DNA of 64,000 nt from Corythucha ciliata (GCA_038030265.1 CM075939.1:31973253-32037252), one strand, 5' to 3'; counted from the stretch's first letter, positions 12,612 through 24,478 are shown. A program made the numbers and translations. Notes: a model not told the origin generated them from the sequence alone.

Positions 12612-14170
12612 GAGAGCTAGCGACATTCCCATTCAACCGGAAGAACATAGTCACCGAATGTGTGCAAAATGATGGCATTTGACCCCCTATTTACGAGTCC
12701 GGAAGTCTGCCATGCTGTATCTGGGGCCTAAGGATTTTATAGCTAATTAAAGTCCTTAATTTGGGACATGAATTTAACCAGAAGAACACAGTCCCGAAAC
12801 TAGTCTCATTCGAACGGTTTTATGAAGCTGATTACGAATATGATCGTCTGCCGCCGTCTGCCTGGGGCATTCGCCCTCTGTGGCTCTCCAAACTCACGTA
12901 ATTCGGTGAATTTTGATTAACCGGAAGAACATAGTCCTGAAACTGGTCTTATTCGATAGGATTTATGGAGATGATTACAAATATAATGGTTTGCCGGCGT
13001 CTGCCTGGGGCATTTGCCCTCTGTGGTTCGCCAAACTCACGTAATTCGGTGAATTTTGATTAACCGGAAGAACATAGTCCTGAAACTGGTTAAAGTCGTC
13101 TGCCGGCGTCTGCCTGGAGCATTTGCCCTCGGTGGCCAGTAAACTCCTTAAATCAGGGATATTAATTAACCGCAAGAACTAGGTCCGAAGAATGGTCTTT
13201 GGCGACACGTTTCATGTGGCTGAATACGAAAATGATCGTCTGCCTGGGGCACTTGCCCTTAGTGACCAGTCAAACTGCACCGGAGGAAAATGATTAACCG
13301 GAAGAACATAGTCCTGAAACATAGACCATTCTCCGGACTTAGTTCATCCGGTTAATTAATGCCCCTGATTTAAGGATTTACTGGCCACCGAGGGCAAATG
13401 CCCCAGGCCGACGCCGGCAGACGATTGTATTTGTAATCATCTCTATAAATCCTATCGAATAAGACCAGTTTCAGGACTGTGTTCTTCCGGTTAATTAAAA
13501 TTTGGTGAGCCACAGAGGGCAAATGCCCCAGGCAGACGGCGGCAGACGATCATATTCGTAATCAGCTCCGTGAAACCTTTCGAATGAGACTGGTTTCAGG
13601 ACTATGTTCTTCCGGTTAATCATTTTCCTCCGGTGCAGTTTGACTGGTCACTAAGGGCAAGTGCCCCAGGCAGACATCGGCAGACGATCACTTTCGTATT
13701 CAGCCACATGAAACGTGACGCAAAAGACCATTCTCCGGACTTAGTTCATCCGGTTGATTAATGCCCCTGATTTAAGGAGTTTACTGGCCACCGAGGGCAA
13801 ATGCTCCAGGCAGACGCCGGCAGACGACTTTAACCAGTTTCAGGACTATGTTCTTCCGGTTAATCAAAATTCACCGAATTACGTGTTTTTGGCGAGCCAC
13901 AGAGGGCAAATGCCCCAGGCAGACGGCGGCAGACGATCATATTCGTAATCAGCTTCATAAAACCGTTCGAATGAGACTAGTTTCTGGACTGTGTTCTTCT
14001 GGTTAAATTCATGTCCCAAATTATAAGGACTTTAATTAGCTATAAAATCCTTAGGCCCCAGATACAGCATGGCAGACTTCCGGACTCGTAAATAGGGAGT
14101 CAAATGCCATCATTTTGCACACATTCGGTGACTATGTTCTTCCGGTTGAATGGGACTGTCGCCAGCTCTC
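12612..14170. mobile_element. Fold-back element of inverted tandem units, 1.56 kb
   Basis: The ends GAGAGCTAGCGACA and GAGAGCTGGCGACA (minus strand) are inverted, and the whole interior is palindromic about a centre near 13390. Each arm is a run of imperfect 80-150-bp units combining CCGGAAGAACATAGTC, CTGAAACTGGTC and GTCTGCCTGGGGCATTTGCCCT. The two similar frames at 12975-13175 (minus) and 13754-13948 (plus) are mirror images from this symmetry, not genes. No target duplication was found. Confidence 0.82.
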
Positions 14171-14639
14171 GGTCTAAAAGCATTGAAGTTTGGAAACGAA
14201 CTTAAATAAAAAACTGCTGCGTTTGCTGAACTGTAAAACTGAATTGACAGCTGAAAGTTTCATCTGCGGAAGGTTAGCTTCAAATTATTGAAAACAAATT
14301 TATGGTAAACCTCATCCAACGCTTTTTTTCCTCCCTAAACTAGGCACTAAGAGAGGGGGGGAAATGAGACATATCTTGCATCACATTTTCCATTAATACA
14401 CTCTCTCGATTTCTTATCTGTGCTCTCTGTTTTTAAACCTCAACTAAATAAAGTGTGATCGGGGGGCGGCCTTCCAAGGTATAAAGAACTCCTGGCATTT
14501 CTAGTGTTAAATTACATGCACTGCAGCTAAAAATAAGCCTGCAGTGGAAGATGTCACATTTAATTTGAGCCTTTGAGATGTACGCGTGTTGTAGCGCCGC
14601 TCGAAAACGCTGCCAGTGGACGACCGTCCTTAATTGGAA

Positions 14640-17600
14640 ACGAAAGCTATAATCCAGTCTTGTCTAGGTGTCACTTCAAAACAGCAATTTCCAGATGTAT
14701 TCAATAAGAGCAAGCTGATTTTTGTAAGAATTGAGGTGGCAATGACGGCTTTGATCGAAAAACTTTCTCGTATAAAAGGAGCTTAAAAATATGATACCAC
14801 AATATGCAGTCAGCTGAATATCTGGTTGCCTAGTACATAATCGTTTTACACCAAACTAATTTATGTGAGGAAACATGTATAAATATCCTGAATACTATTA
14901 TTAAGACCTCCCCCATCGGGCGTACAATGAAGGGCTCGTCATTTAGAAAAGGCCAGCAGTTAGGTTTTGAAGCTTTTTTTCATTTTAATTTCTTTCCTGA
15001 GTCTGTAGTTTCATTTTTCCCCCTCCTGCATTTAATCAAGAAAGCCATGTTCGTTTCATTTGACCTCTTTGAAACCCACTTCGTATTCAGTTGTATTTCT
15101 CTCTCTCACGCCCACAAGGAAAATCCCTAAAAAATACTTATTGTTAATGCTTGGTTTTGTTTTCCTTCGAAACTTCAATCAATTCAAAATAATTGCCTAT
15201 CAAATCACATTTCAAATAAATTATAATAAACTGCACCAATAATGCTTCATGTACCTAAACCAAAGATAAGTACAGGAATCTGCTCCTTTCCACATTAAAT
15301 TGCTTTCCTCTCCTATCGACCATTTCCTGGCTGTTTCTTTTATCCATCACCGCCTGTAAAATGAACGCGTAGTAACAGGAGTGTTAGAATATTTTTTATC
15401 TAGCCTCAAAGGAAGACAAAAGACTGAATCATTTGTTAGCGGCATGGTGTAAAATGGTGAGAAAATTCTCCTCGCAGGCACTCGCCTAATATCTCACAAA
15501 CACAAACATTTCTGGATGATGAAGAGGAAGAGGTTTGTGAAATGACAATGGTTGTCGGTGGGGGGAGGGGGGTAGAAAAATAAAAGCTGACACAATCTTG
15601 TTCCTGAGCTTTGAAGCAAGGGGTATTTATCCTCTTGCTGCCTGGACTGTATAACCCATATCGTACTTTATTTTACAAGCCTTTTTGAGTGGGAGGCCAC
15701 CATTTTTCACTGTTCATTCAGGTGGTTTCATTTTTACTTGCGCATTTATGTATTAGTTGTGTATTATTTGTGACTGCCCTCGCTAGCTTATTGTAAGTAA
15801 CGAGATTGAATGAATGGTGAAAACTGTTCGTGATATTGTCGTTACTCGTTAGTCATAAAAATATCAAAAAGAAGTGGCTAATGGAGGTAAATGACATTAT
15901 CCGGGAATTCAAACGAGAGTAATCGGAGTTGCCCATTTTTTATCACACCTTGATTGTCTCCTGAATGATTTATCATATTTCACGTATGCCAGTCCCACCA
16001 ATCAGAAGCTTCGTTCTACCGAGCAAAAGCTCTCGGTGTATTTTGTACTCGGCTGTTGAAAGATGATTGGGAGAAGGTAGCAGTGAGGATGAGGAGGCGT
16101 AACTTTAGCATGAAATGCATTCCACGGATAGTTGGAAAGGGGAGTGACGTACACAAAGGTTACTCCTGCATCCATTATACGTGCTGCGCTTATAAACTTT
16201 GAGGTTTTGTTAGGATTTGCTTCGTTTCTAGAGTGCCTCTTGAGTTAAATAGGAGAGAGCGGATGGATTAATATTGTTGACTGAAAGAGCTTTTACATTT
16301 TCATGAAAATATAATAAAGGTGGAACGCTTTAAACTTTGATTTGATTTAATTGGATTTAGAACACCTGCCCCACCATAAAGGGCAGCAAATTCAGCAACG
16401 CAGTCTTGCGTGTACGACGCCCCAGTTATTTGACCTTTCTGCGGTGCATTTCTGGTATTCCTTAGCCCATCATGACACGCAATTTGAAAGATAATTTTGT
16501 CTGCTCAATCTCTAGGTGTACGAAAACCAATAGGTATAATGGGCCTCAGTCTGCAAACTAAGGCCCACTATTCACAGTCGTCACTGAGTCTAATCGTAAG
16601 TAAGCGTATTTCTATTAAAAACATTATTATTCAAAAATTATAGTCAGCGTCCACTTGGAGTGCGTTTCTCAATGCACTTATTCCTCAGATAGCATTGGGG
16701 TGAGATTGTTATGGGCCTTGTTGCAAACATTGTAACAACAATGTAAAGTTATTCGAGAGATTCTTATTCCATGAGACAGTGGCGCACACAGGAAACGGTC
16801 CGGGGGGGGGGGGTCGAAACACAAAACTGGCCCATTGTATCGACAGAACGCGTCGCACTGCACCAAAAGACAAAAATCTTGATATTTATAAGTATGAAAA
16901 AAAAGAAAAGAAGGAAAAGTCCGTACGCCGGCGCACAGCGGGCCATATCGTGCCCTATTGGATTGCTTGAAAAAATTCTCATTTTTCGTACATAGACTCC
17001 ATTTGGGATCTAGTCGGTCCTGACAACTGATCAGCTTGATAGCTTAATCAACTAATTCCCTGAGTTTTTATTGGCACAAAGCGGGTCCAAAATGGGGGTT
17101 TTCAAAGGTTTTGAGATCATAGGGGTGTGGGGTCTCGATTTTCATGTAATTTCAAGCCGGATCTGGCTACATGCATGAATAATAAACAAATTTGTGAAAT
17201 TTTCAACGTTTTTTGAAATGGTTCAGATTGATTGTACACTAGACAAGCTATAAACTGACCCAGACGCGGAGGTTTCGGTTTGAAGGAAGCGAGCGCTCTG
17301 TTCAACTTTATGTTCTACAAACAAAACTGGGCGTTTGTATACCCGTTCACAGCGTAATTTTTCCCGTGATTCAATGAAATCTGGCATTGTGTATTTTTTC
17401 CAGGGTCGGTGTGCCACTGCATGAGATATCCAATGATTGATAAACAAAAACCCGCCCTTAGGCCCATATTTATGAACGTTCCTTCAACAGTTCCTCGACT
17501 TGAAGTCAAAGCGTCCTCGAGAAAGGCGCCCGTTGCTGAGAAGGACGCCTTGACCATTTTTTCGTATTTAGAAACGTTCCTTCACTTGGCTCAAGGCTTC

Positions 17601-17780
17601 CTTTACCAAGGTCGCCTTCAAGGGACTAACAAGGAACGATTTACTACCGAGTTTTCCCTAGACGCCGATTCAACCTATGAAAAGCGTCGTTTCATTTATT
17701 GCGCCAGTACAGTAGTGAAATAAATCATCTGGTTTGAATATTAATATCGTTTAAAATCATTTCATGACTAAAAATTTCAC
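14640..17780. other. No gene recognised
   Basis: Mostly AT-rich sequence without domain-bearing frames. A CAGTGGCGCACACAGG next to a run of 12 G (16778-16812) looks like the end of a hAT-type MITE, but I could not find its partner. A frame at 17409-17723 directly upstream of the Myb/SANT-like exon is open for 104 codons and unrecognised. Confidence 0.35.
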
Positions 17781-17786
17781 TGAAAC

Positions 17787-17960
17787 ATGCCCGGCAAAAG
17801 AGTTGTGTTTTCTCAAATCGAAAAAGACTTTTTAAAATCGTTGGTCGGTAAATACAAAGACGTGGAAAATAAAAACACGGATGCCCGATCATCTCAGGAG
17901 AAAGCCTCCGGGTGGCTCAAAATTGAACAAGAGTTAAATGAAGTCCCGGAGCATGCCCCG
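17787..17960 (+). pseudogene. Myb/SANT-like DNA-binding protein, first exon
   Basis: 58 codons from ATG to a clean donor (CCCCG then GTAAGTTG). The peptide MPGKRVVFSQIEKDFLKS followed by LVGKYKDVENKNTD and a Lys/Trp-containing WLKIEQELNE segment matches the first helices of the Myb/SANT-like (Myb_DNA-bind_5) domain found in many insect transposon-associated proteins. The rest of the domain is not found intact downstream. Possible later pieces are ETNQELERSCGSGRPTTQ (about 18438-18510), VEALERTLRVRQQ (18682-18720) and a coiled-coil block at 25911-26026, so the gene seems to be interrupted and decayed. Assignment of exon 1 is moderately secure; linking the pieces is inference. Confidence 0.55.
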
Positions 17961-18113
17961 GTAAGTTGAACTTATTATTAATTCATTCCATGTTTTTTCT
18001 CCTTGAACTGGGTGATTGCGGTTCATAATTATTCTTAATTATTGTTGAGTATTCCAGCCAAAGAGGGCCAATCGAGCGCCGATTACTCCCGTATGCACCC
18101 TAACAATCATTTG

Positions 18114-18252
18114 AGCCTCCTTCATATGCATGCTTTAAAAAGCTGAGCTGTGGGCTTCAACCAATCAGAGCGCTCTGCGCTGTGGACTCGGAGTGCTCTG
18201 ATTGGTTGAAGCCCTCAGCTCAGCTTTTTAAAACTTGCATTTCAAGGCTGCT
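18114..18252. mobile_element. 139-bp MITE related to the Harbinger at 37171
   Basis: A near-perfect palindrome starting AGCCTCCTTCATATGCAT and ending in the inverse of AGCAGCCTTGAAATGCA. It shares GCTGAGCTGTGGGCTTCAAC and CAATCAGAGCGC with the subterminal regions of the autonomous element (37841-37910, 43525-43580). The flanks are TTG and TTA, one mismatch from a 3-bp duplication. Confidence 0.75.
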
Positions 18253-18734
18253 TTACTTCTCAAGTTTGCACGTGTAATTTATATTTTTATTAAATTTTTA
18301 AAAATTATGTTTCAATGTGAGCCTGGGCCAGAGTTCCAAAGTTTCAGGAACACATCCAAAAAAATATCTCAGTGAAAAGTTTATCAACAAAAACAGGTCA
18401 TCAAACGTACCATTCTGAAATATTTGTCTTTAATTTAGAAACCAACCAGGAACTCGAAAGGTCATGTGGTAGTGGACGCCCAACAACCCAGCGCACTCGG
18501 TCTGAACGCGTTGTACAGGTCTGGTGGTCAAGGGTGCTTATATTGTACACAGTTGTAGTAGAAGCTAAATTGAAGGCAACATTATCTAATTCTCAAAAGC
18601 TGTAGAAAATATTTGTAGAATTTGCTGAAAATTTGTTTTGTTTTACCTTACTCATTAGCGTGTTACAATAAATTGATACAGGTAGAAGCGCTTGAAAGAA
18701 CGCTTAGGGTGCGGCAACAATCCAATAAACACCG

Positions 18735-19495
18735 AAAGTTGCTAAAACGTTTCTGTTACGCTCATTTCTTTCACTTAGGTTACAGTTACTAAAGGGGCCT
18801 TACGGAAACGTTTCAATGAATAATATTCAAGAACGTTTCTAAAACATAGATGTCAAAACGTAATTGAAACGTTACTTCGTGACTTAAATGTCACGTTGAC
18901 AAGGGTAACGTTACGGCCCTGTCACTGTAATCAACTATGGTAACGGTTCGGAAACGTTGAACACCAACAGTTGCTGAAACGTACCTTTAACGTAGATTTG
19001 TTATGCTTGGGTTACATTACTAATGGGGCCTTACCGAAACGTTTCAGTGAATCTAATTACGAACATTACTATAACGGTAATGTCGAAACGTCATTGAACC
19101 GTTAGCAATGTCACAGTGACAAAGATAACGTTACGGTCTTGTCACTGTATTCAACTTTGGTAACGTTTCAAAAACATCAAAAGCCAAAAGTTTCCATAGC
19201 GATTCTGTAAAGTTTAATTGTTACGCTCAAGACTCCTGTACAACTAGCAATAAAATTGCGAAACTTATTTTGAGAGTTGCTCTCATTATTTATACGTGTA
19301 AACATCACGTATAATCACACCCGATAGATCTCAAAACACTTTTCATAATAATATGTTGCGAAATCAAGTATTGACAGACATGTTGCAAAGCTCATTGCCT
19401 TAAGTGTATACATGTGCACTTATTCAAAAACTTATCTCTCAATGTTATTGCTCGTATCCTCTATAGCAGTTCCGTATAATTAGGAACTTCGCTCT
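18735..19495. repeat. AACGTT-rich tandem repeat, ~230-bp units
   Basis: Units begin GTTGCTAAAACGTTTCTG (18739) and GTTGCTGAAACGTACC (18971), with a third diverged unit near 19189. Shared blocks are GGGGCCTTACGGAAACG, GTCACGTTGACAAGGGTAACG and GGTAACGTTTC. The array is cut by the fold-back at 19499; a leftover piece with GTCACGGTGACAAAGATAAC continues at 20945-21030. A related inverted array lies at 25545-25900. Confidence 0.75.
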
Positions 19496-19498
19496 ATA

Positions 19499-20940
19499 CA
19501 GGGTGAATTTTTGGTAGTGTTGCAAAAAACTTAGGGTGAAACTACATGAAAAATGGAATTAAACACGACCTTCCCGGACGTTATATCTTGCACCGTTCAG
19601 GAGATATGATTTTTTGAGTGATTTCCGTTGAAATTCTTATTTTTTGGCAGTAACTCTCGATTTCACAGCTGTCACTCCATTAAAATTTTGAAATGGCCAT
19701 ACATTTTGAAAGCTAGGACAATCATCTCTCAAAATGGACTTCATGGTTTTTTGTCAAAAAGTACTAGAAACCCTCTTTTTCTTTGCATGAAGTACAAGGT
19801 TTCTGGTGGTATTTTTTTGGGGCCGGTTTATTAAAATTTCCCCCTCCCACTGGAATTACTTTTTTAACCTGCAAGTTATCACAAAAACTTGCGTAACAAA
19901 TAAGCTTTCTAATGACCCCTCAACGTTTTGAATTAGTTGTCTGTAACGCTCTGAAACATAGCCCGGATCATCGAAAATCATGATTTCAGAAAGATATTGT
20001 ACCTTGAAAGCGAAATGTGAAAATTGCACTGAGGTTAAGGTCCAGTCTCCGTTTGGACTTCATACCCTCAGGCAGGAAGAGCTATTTGATCCTGGTCTCG
20101 CCTGGACGGCCAGAAGTCGGGCAACATGCAGCTGATGGGACCAGGACCAAGTAAATTTGGTAGATGATGGTCCGAACGGTTGAATTGGAGACTGGACCTT
20201 ACCCTCGGTGCAATTTTATTGATTCACCGGTGGTTCTAACCCCCAACGTCATACGCGTTCATCACTGAAAGCCGACGTTTAAAGTAAGACTGTGAAAAAA
20301 CTACTAGGCGGCAAGACTATCTTAGTTTTCGATTCGATGTTCATTGTAACTCTGAATCGTGCCAATCGAAAACTAGAATCAATCTTTCCGCCTAGCAGTT
20401 TTATCATAAATCCTCACTTTAAGTTTGCTTTCGGGACACATTTGCTATTAAAAAATCACGATTTTCGGTGATCCGGGCTATGTTTTAGGGCGTTACAGAA
20501 GGCCGTTCCAAGAAGTTTGGGGGTCATTAGAAAGCTTAATTAATACGCAAGTTTTTTTGATAACTTGCAGATTCGAAACGCAAATTCGGTGGGAGGGGAA
20601 CTTTTTTTTAAAAAACCGTCCAAAAAATACCACCAGAAACCTTGAACTTTGAGCGAAGAAAAAGAGAGTTTCTAGTACTTTTAGTCAAAGAAGCCCGAAG
20701 TCCGTTCAGAGAGATAATTTTCCTAGCTTTTAAAATGTATGGTCATTTCAAAATTTTAATGGAGTGACAGCTGTGAAATCGAGAGTTTCTGCCAAAAAAC
20801 AAGAATTTCAACGGAAATCACTCAAAAAATCATATCTCCTGAACGGTGCAACATATAACGTCCGGGAAGGTCGTGTTTAATTCCATTTTTCATGTAGTTT
20901 CACCCTAATTTTTTTGCAACACTACCAAAAATTCACCCTG
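19499..20940. mobile_element. Palindromic fold-back element CAGGGTGAATTTTTGG, 1.44 kb, TA target
   Basis: The left end CAGGGTGAATTTTTGGTA and its inverse at the right end are each flanked by TA (19497-19498, 20941-20942), the mariner/Tc1-type duplication. The arms are about 700 bp each and meet near 20220; an inner hairpin (GGTCCAGTCTCC / GGAGACTGGACC) sits at the axis. No transposase is encoded. The frame at 19628-19834 is within an arm and not a gene. Confidence 0.88.
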
Positions 20941-21029
20941 TATAAACGACGATGTAAAATTGTTATTGAAACGGTGACAATGTCACGGTGACAAAGATAA
21001 CGTTACGTACTGTAATTGTCACCGTTCTC

Positions 21030-22950
21030 GACCTATCCGGGTACCTATAACAGAGGTTCAAAAACATGGTACATGGGTATAATCACATATGATCAAGTAA
21101 TTGTATTAACCGAATTATTTATTGAGCTTTGTGACTGATCGAGTTAGTGAGTGGATATTATTTTCCTGTGACTGTGTCTGTGTTTCGTTCACCTATAAAC
21201 TCGGTAACTCGTTAAGTCGTCTGGTTTTTATTTTATTTTACTCATTGCGTCGTCGAAATGGGTGACCCAAAGAAAGGAACCTATTGGCGATTGTAGCTAA
21301 GGAAGACGCTGTCTGGCGGTCATAGAGAAACTAGTGATACCGATAGTGTAAGCGGTATGATAAATTTGGGATTATTTTCACGTCTTTTTCATTCTTTCTT
21401 TGCCATTACAACTCGTGGAAAAGTGTGTACATTTATTAATTACGCTAAGGTCGACTAATAGGGCTCGGTATTACATTAGTGCGAGTTGTTAATAAGGGGG
21501 TCACTGGTTACTCAAGAATATGATGGAAATGCACTTCACGCGAGCGTACGCGGACGTGACGGGGGAGTCCGACCTACGGGAACCGCTCAACAACAGAGTC
21601 AACGGAGCCACAGCGAACGGCCGGAGACCGGCGATCAGCAATTGGATGGCGTCGGGGCACAACAGAGAAAAGACCGGTGCTCGCTCGTTTTCTCATGTTG
21701 CCCCTTGAAACGTCCCTTCTTCCTCACGGTTTTATCCTTTGCTAGCGTTGCCGCCGACGAGACGACTTTCCCCGAGCTCGGGTGCTCCCGATCTCAGCGC
21801 CTTCTTTTTTGTTTCGCCCTTTCTTCTTTCCACTTTTTGACTACCGAAGTTCCTCGCAATGCGGGTTCTCTCACTCGTTCATTTCGGCTGGATCACCAAT
21901 AATTACGACAGAGGAGAATGATTTGTTTACCTATCTCTCATATCGTGCCTTGGTCCATTCCATTCAAGGTTCGAGGGCTTACTTACTATATTGTATACTT
22001 TCGTGCTTATTTTTATACTTTTTATTAATTAATAAAATTTACCCGAGCACCTCGTCTCGACTATACCCTTCAATATCAGTGTCGGTATTGGTGTGATCCA
22101 TAACTTGTATCTGTCATTGTTATTGTTATTCCCCTTACAGATACATGTCGGTATAGTTTAGAATGCCGAAAATAACCATTTAAGAGCATTTATTAGGATT
22201 ATTCAAGCGCAGACGACTGCAGCCAAAGCGCAAATATCTCCTTTGAGTCCTCTTCGTCCCGTCTAATGCCATGTTGATATGGTTAGCATCGTAGCCTTTT
22301 CTTCCATCTGTGGACATTCCGAGATTTTGATGGTGATGAATCTGTATTCAAAATTAACAGTAAAAAGACGCCTCCCGAATGAACAACTTCAGAAGCAGTA
22401 AGGTCTTGAGATGGAAGGAACCGCTGATAATGAAATAACTCAACACCCGATCAACTGAAAAATCGCTATTTTGTGAGCTCTCAACCACCGTAAGTATAAA
22501 TAAATTGGGTGGTAGCACTAACAACGAAATTATAATAATTTTACTAGCTATAACCCAGTGCCCACGAATTCTTTTCGATTCAGGAGGTGGATTAGGTACC
22601 TACATTTCAAGAACCTTCTTTTCCGAATTTTTGATGTGAACACGTTTGATGTATTTACTCACCAAAGAATCTTAAAAACGCAGCCAGATTAAGTGAGATG
22701 TGAAGTTATTTACGAGCTCTTCAAGATCAAACGACAATACAAACTGAGTTATCAATACTTCTTACACTATCAGCAATGCCTGTGAAACTAACTCTGAAAT
22801 TGATAACAAATACCGCTTACACTATCAAGAACACTAGCGCAGCTAGTGCTAGTTTCATTCGCCAATTCTCGGAAGTATTCTGTTCGCTGTAAATATATTG
22901 TTATTTAGCTTCTGAGCTGTGAAGTCCGAAGTTCTGGATCCAGCCAAAGG
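21030..22950. other. No gene assigned; one GC-richer patch
   Basis: A patch at 21530-21830 is unusually GC-rich for the window and open in two frames (21486-21902 with 138 codons, 21520-21708 with 62), but neither peptide resembles a known domain. Inverted similarity links 21325-21365 and 22788-22835 around ATACCGCTTACACTATC. The phrase GCGATTGTAGCTAAGGAAG at 21288 resembles GACGATTGTAGCTAAAGGG near 26087. This could be the remains of an element, type unknown. Confidence 0.35.
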
Positions 22951-22955
22951 TGAAA

Positions 22956-24478
22956 ATGTATTTTATCGGGGAATTCGATGACGGCGTGGCCCTATAGTCC
23001 CTTCAAAGTGGCTTGACGGGAACTTCTGCTGGTGGCCAAGTAAACCAATGAACGTGCAATCAGGAGTTGCACGATGCGATGACCCCCCAAGAAAATTGGG
23101 TTCGTCACCCCTTACGCAGAGTGATGGGTAGAGCTGGTGAGCACAACATGGCTCCTGGGGTGTCCAACATAGAAAATAACGTGTTTTTCTTTCTCTAATA
23201 CCACGTCAGATACTTACGCGGAAGGTCGGCAAAAATTTAAAATGGCTGAAAAAGTCTCTGACTTGGACGTCACAAATAGCGACGATATGTCTGAGCGGCG
23301 CCGAGCGACTAAGCGTCCTAGGACATATTCATCTGGTGACATATCTGGAAGCTCAAGTTCATTACCGAAACCACCGCCTGAGGTTTAGTTAAAGTCAGTC
23401 GTCTTCTTCATTGTTTTCTAAAAATATTCTGTGCTCCAGTTGTTCAAGCCGAAAACGAGTAACAAATTAAATAAAGTTTCAAGTGTCACCGTCGGTTCCG
23501 AAACTGGCAATGTATGAATGCTACAGTCCTGCCTTAAGCGAGCTTGTCGTCCTTCGACTTAGGCCTTCATCCACGAAGTGCTGAACAAAAATTGCTCAAC
23601 AAATGACTTGCTTGAGGATCACTCTACTGTACAGCCACTCCTTTTGCAGGTTCTCCTCAAGCATAATTATCATTAGTTAGGCATCTCATTTTTCATTTTC
23701 CTTTTCAATATTAATGGTTACATTTTTATTACAAATTATGAAATAAGACGAACCACTCGCTCAAATCAATCCTTCCAAAGATTTTCTTTTTGGTGGTTTA
23801 ATTTTGATTTACCCAGGCCTGTCAATTTTCAAGTCAGTGGACACAAGAGGTACGACCTTATTCTCCAAAGCAGGTAGAATTTATTTCTCCGCAACACCTG
23901 CAAACCCCTATTTCGCATGAAAATGGTTAGCATCGATGAATATCTGCTTCGTCTACAACTCTCACCCTCCCTCTTACCTTTATTCGAGGAGGCATCCTAT
24001 GTGATGCAAGACGAAAACATTGAGAAAAAAAATTGGTATTTTGTGCCTATTGGAAAAATCTATACATACATTTACAGCTAAGCTTTCACGAGTTCAAGTG
24101 TTATTTATAAATTTTATACAAATAGGTCAAGTATTTAGGGACGATTGGGGGAACGGATGTCCATTCGGTCACATCCAAAATTTTGAAACGGTGTCTGACC
24201 AATGGCTTCGCCCAGCAGTTCAGCTGGGCCGGGAAAAAGGGGAAAAGGCCTTCAAAGACAGCAGGGTTCGTGCTATAAAATTCTATAATTTTTCCACGAC
24301 TAATTTGTGTACCTTCTCCTCCTAACATTGTTCCAGAAACAACTAGAAAAAAGGGTTTTACTGAATCAGAAATCGAGAACAAAATCAAAGATTTGCTGAA
24401 ATATGCAACACTAAAGATCAGCAGAGAAAAAAATGCAAATGTGTTGAATTGTCGAACTAGGTGTTCTTTTTTAATTTG
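22956..24478 (+). pseudogene. DUF4806-type protein, decayed multi-exon copy
   Basis: The first block starts MYFIGEFDDGVA, then after a one-base frame change continues IVPSKWLDGNFCWWPSKP, the typical N-terminal module of DUF4806 proteins. A second block, after acceptor CACGTCAG at 23207, reads TYAEGRQKFKMAEKVSD with a basic RRRATKRPR stretch and ends at 23382. The DUF4806 core lies at about 24126-24478: VKYLGTIGGTDVHSVTSK, then LTNGFAQQFSWAGKKGK and a C-terminal FTESEIENKIKDLLKYA. After the GKKGK run the sequence only stays similar if the frame shifts (AFKDSRVRAIKF), and frame 1 hits TAA. So at least two frameshifts exist. The function of DUF4806 is unknown; such genes are multicopy in insects. 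No function is inferred for this copy. Confidence 0.68.

Larger units (their letters stand above)
9634..14506. mobile_element. Non-autonomous piggyBac-type element, 4.87 kb
   Basis: The ends are CACTAGAAAGGCCAG (left) and CACTAGAAATGCCAG (right, minus strand), each bordered by TTAA (9630-9633 and 14507-14510), the fixed piggyBac target. The terminal block AGAAAGGCC...GGGGTCATTTTGACCCC recurs as a subterminal copy near 9810-9841. No piggyBac transposase frame is visible. The element landed in the TTAA of the MITE above and itself contains a fold-back at 12612-14170, a truncated TACAGGGTGG-type copy and a short hairpin. Confidence 0.82.
9562..14629. mobile_element. TTA-flanked Harbinger-type MITE split by a piggyBac-type insertion
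   Basis: The left end GGCCGGTCGTCCACT (9562) and the inverted right end GGACGGTCGTCCACT (ending 14629) are flanked by TTA at 9559-9561 and 14630-14632. The inverted match runs on through GCGTTTTCGAGCGGC and GCGTACATC into the interior. Removing the insertion 9634-14506 and one TTAA leaves an almost fully palindromic MITE of about 190 bp. A 3-bp TTA duplication is typical of PIF/Harbinger. Confidence 0.8.

Noticed and set aside
12975..13948. Paired 64-66-residue peptides LLATEGKCSRQTPADDF on both strands
   Set aside because: They arise from the inverted tandem units; no start context, no splice sites, no homology recognised.
12612..14170. CRISPR array
   Set aside because: The repeats are long, diverged and inverted, spacers are not uniform, and the genome is eukaryotic.
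16778..16815. hAT-type MITE end CAGTGGCGCACACAGG
   Set aside because: No inverted partner or 8-bp duplication could be found nearby.
21486..21902. 138-codon frame in a GC-rich patch
   Set aside because: Openness is explained by high local GC; a second overlapping frame is equally open and neither resembles a domain.
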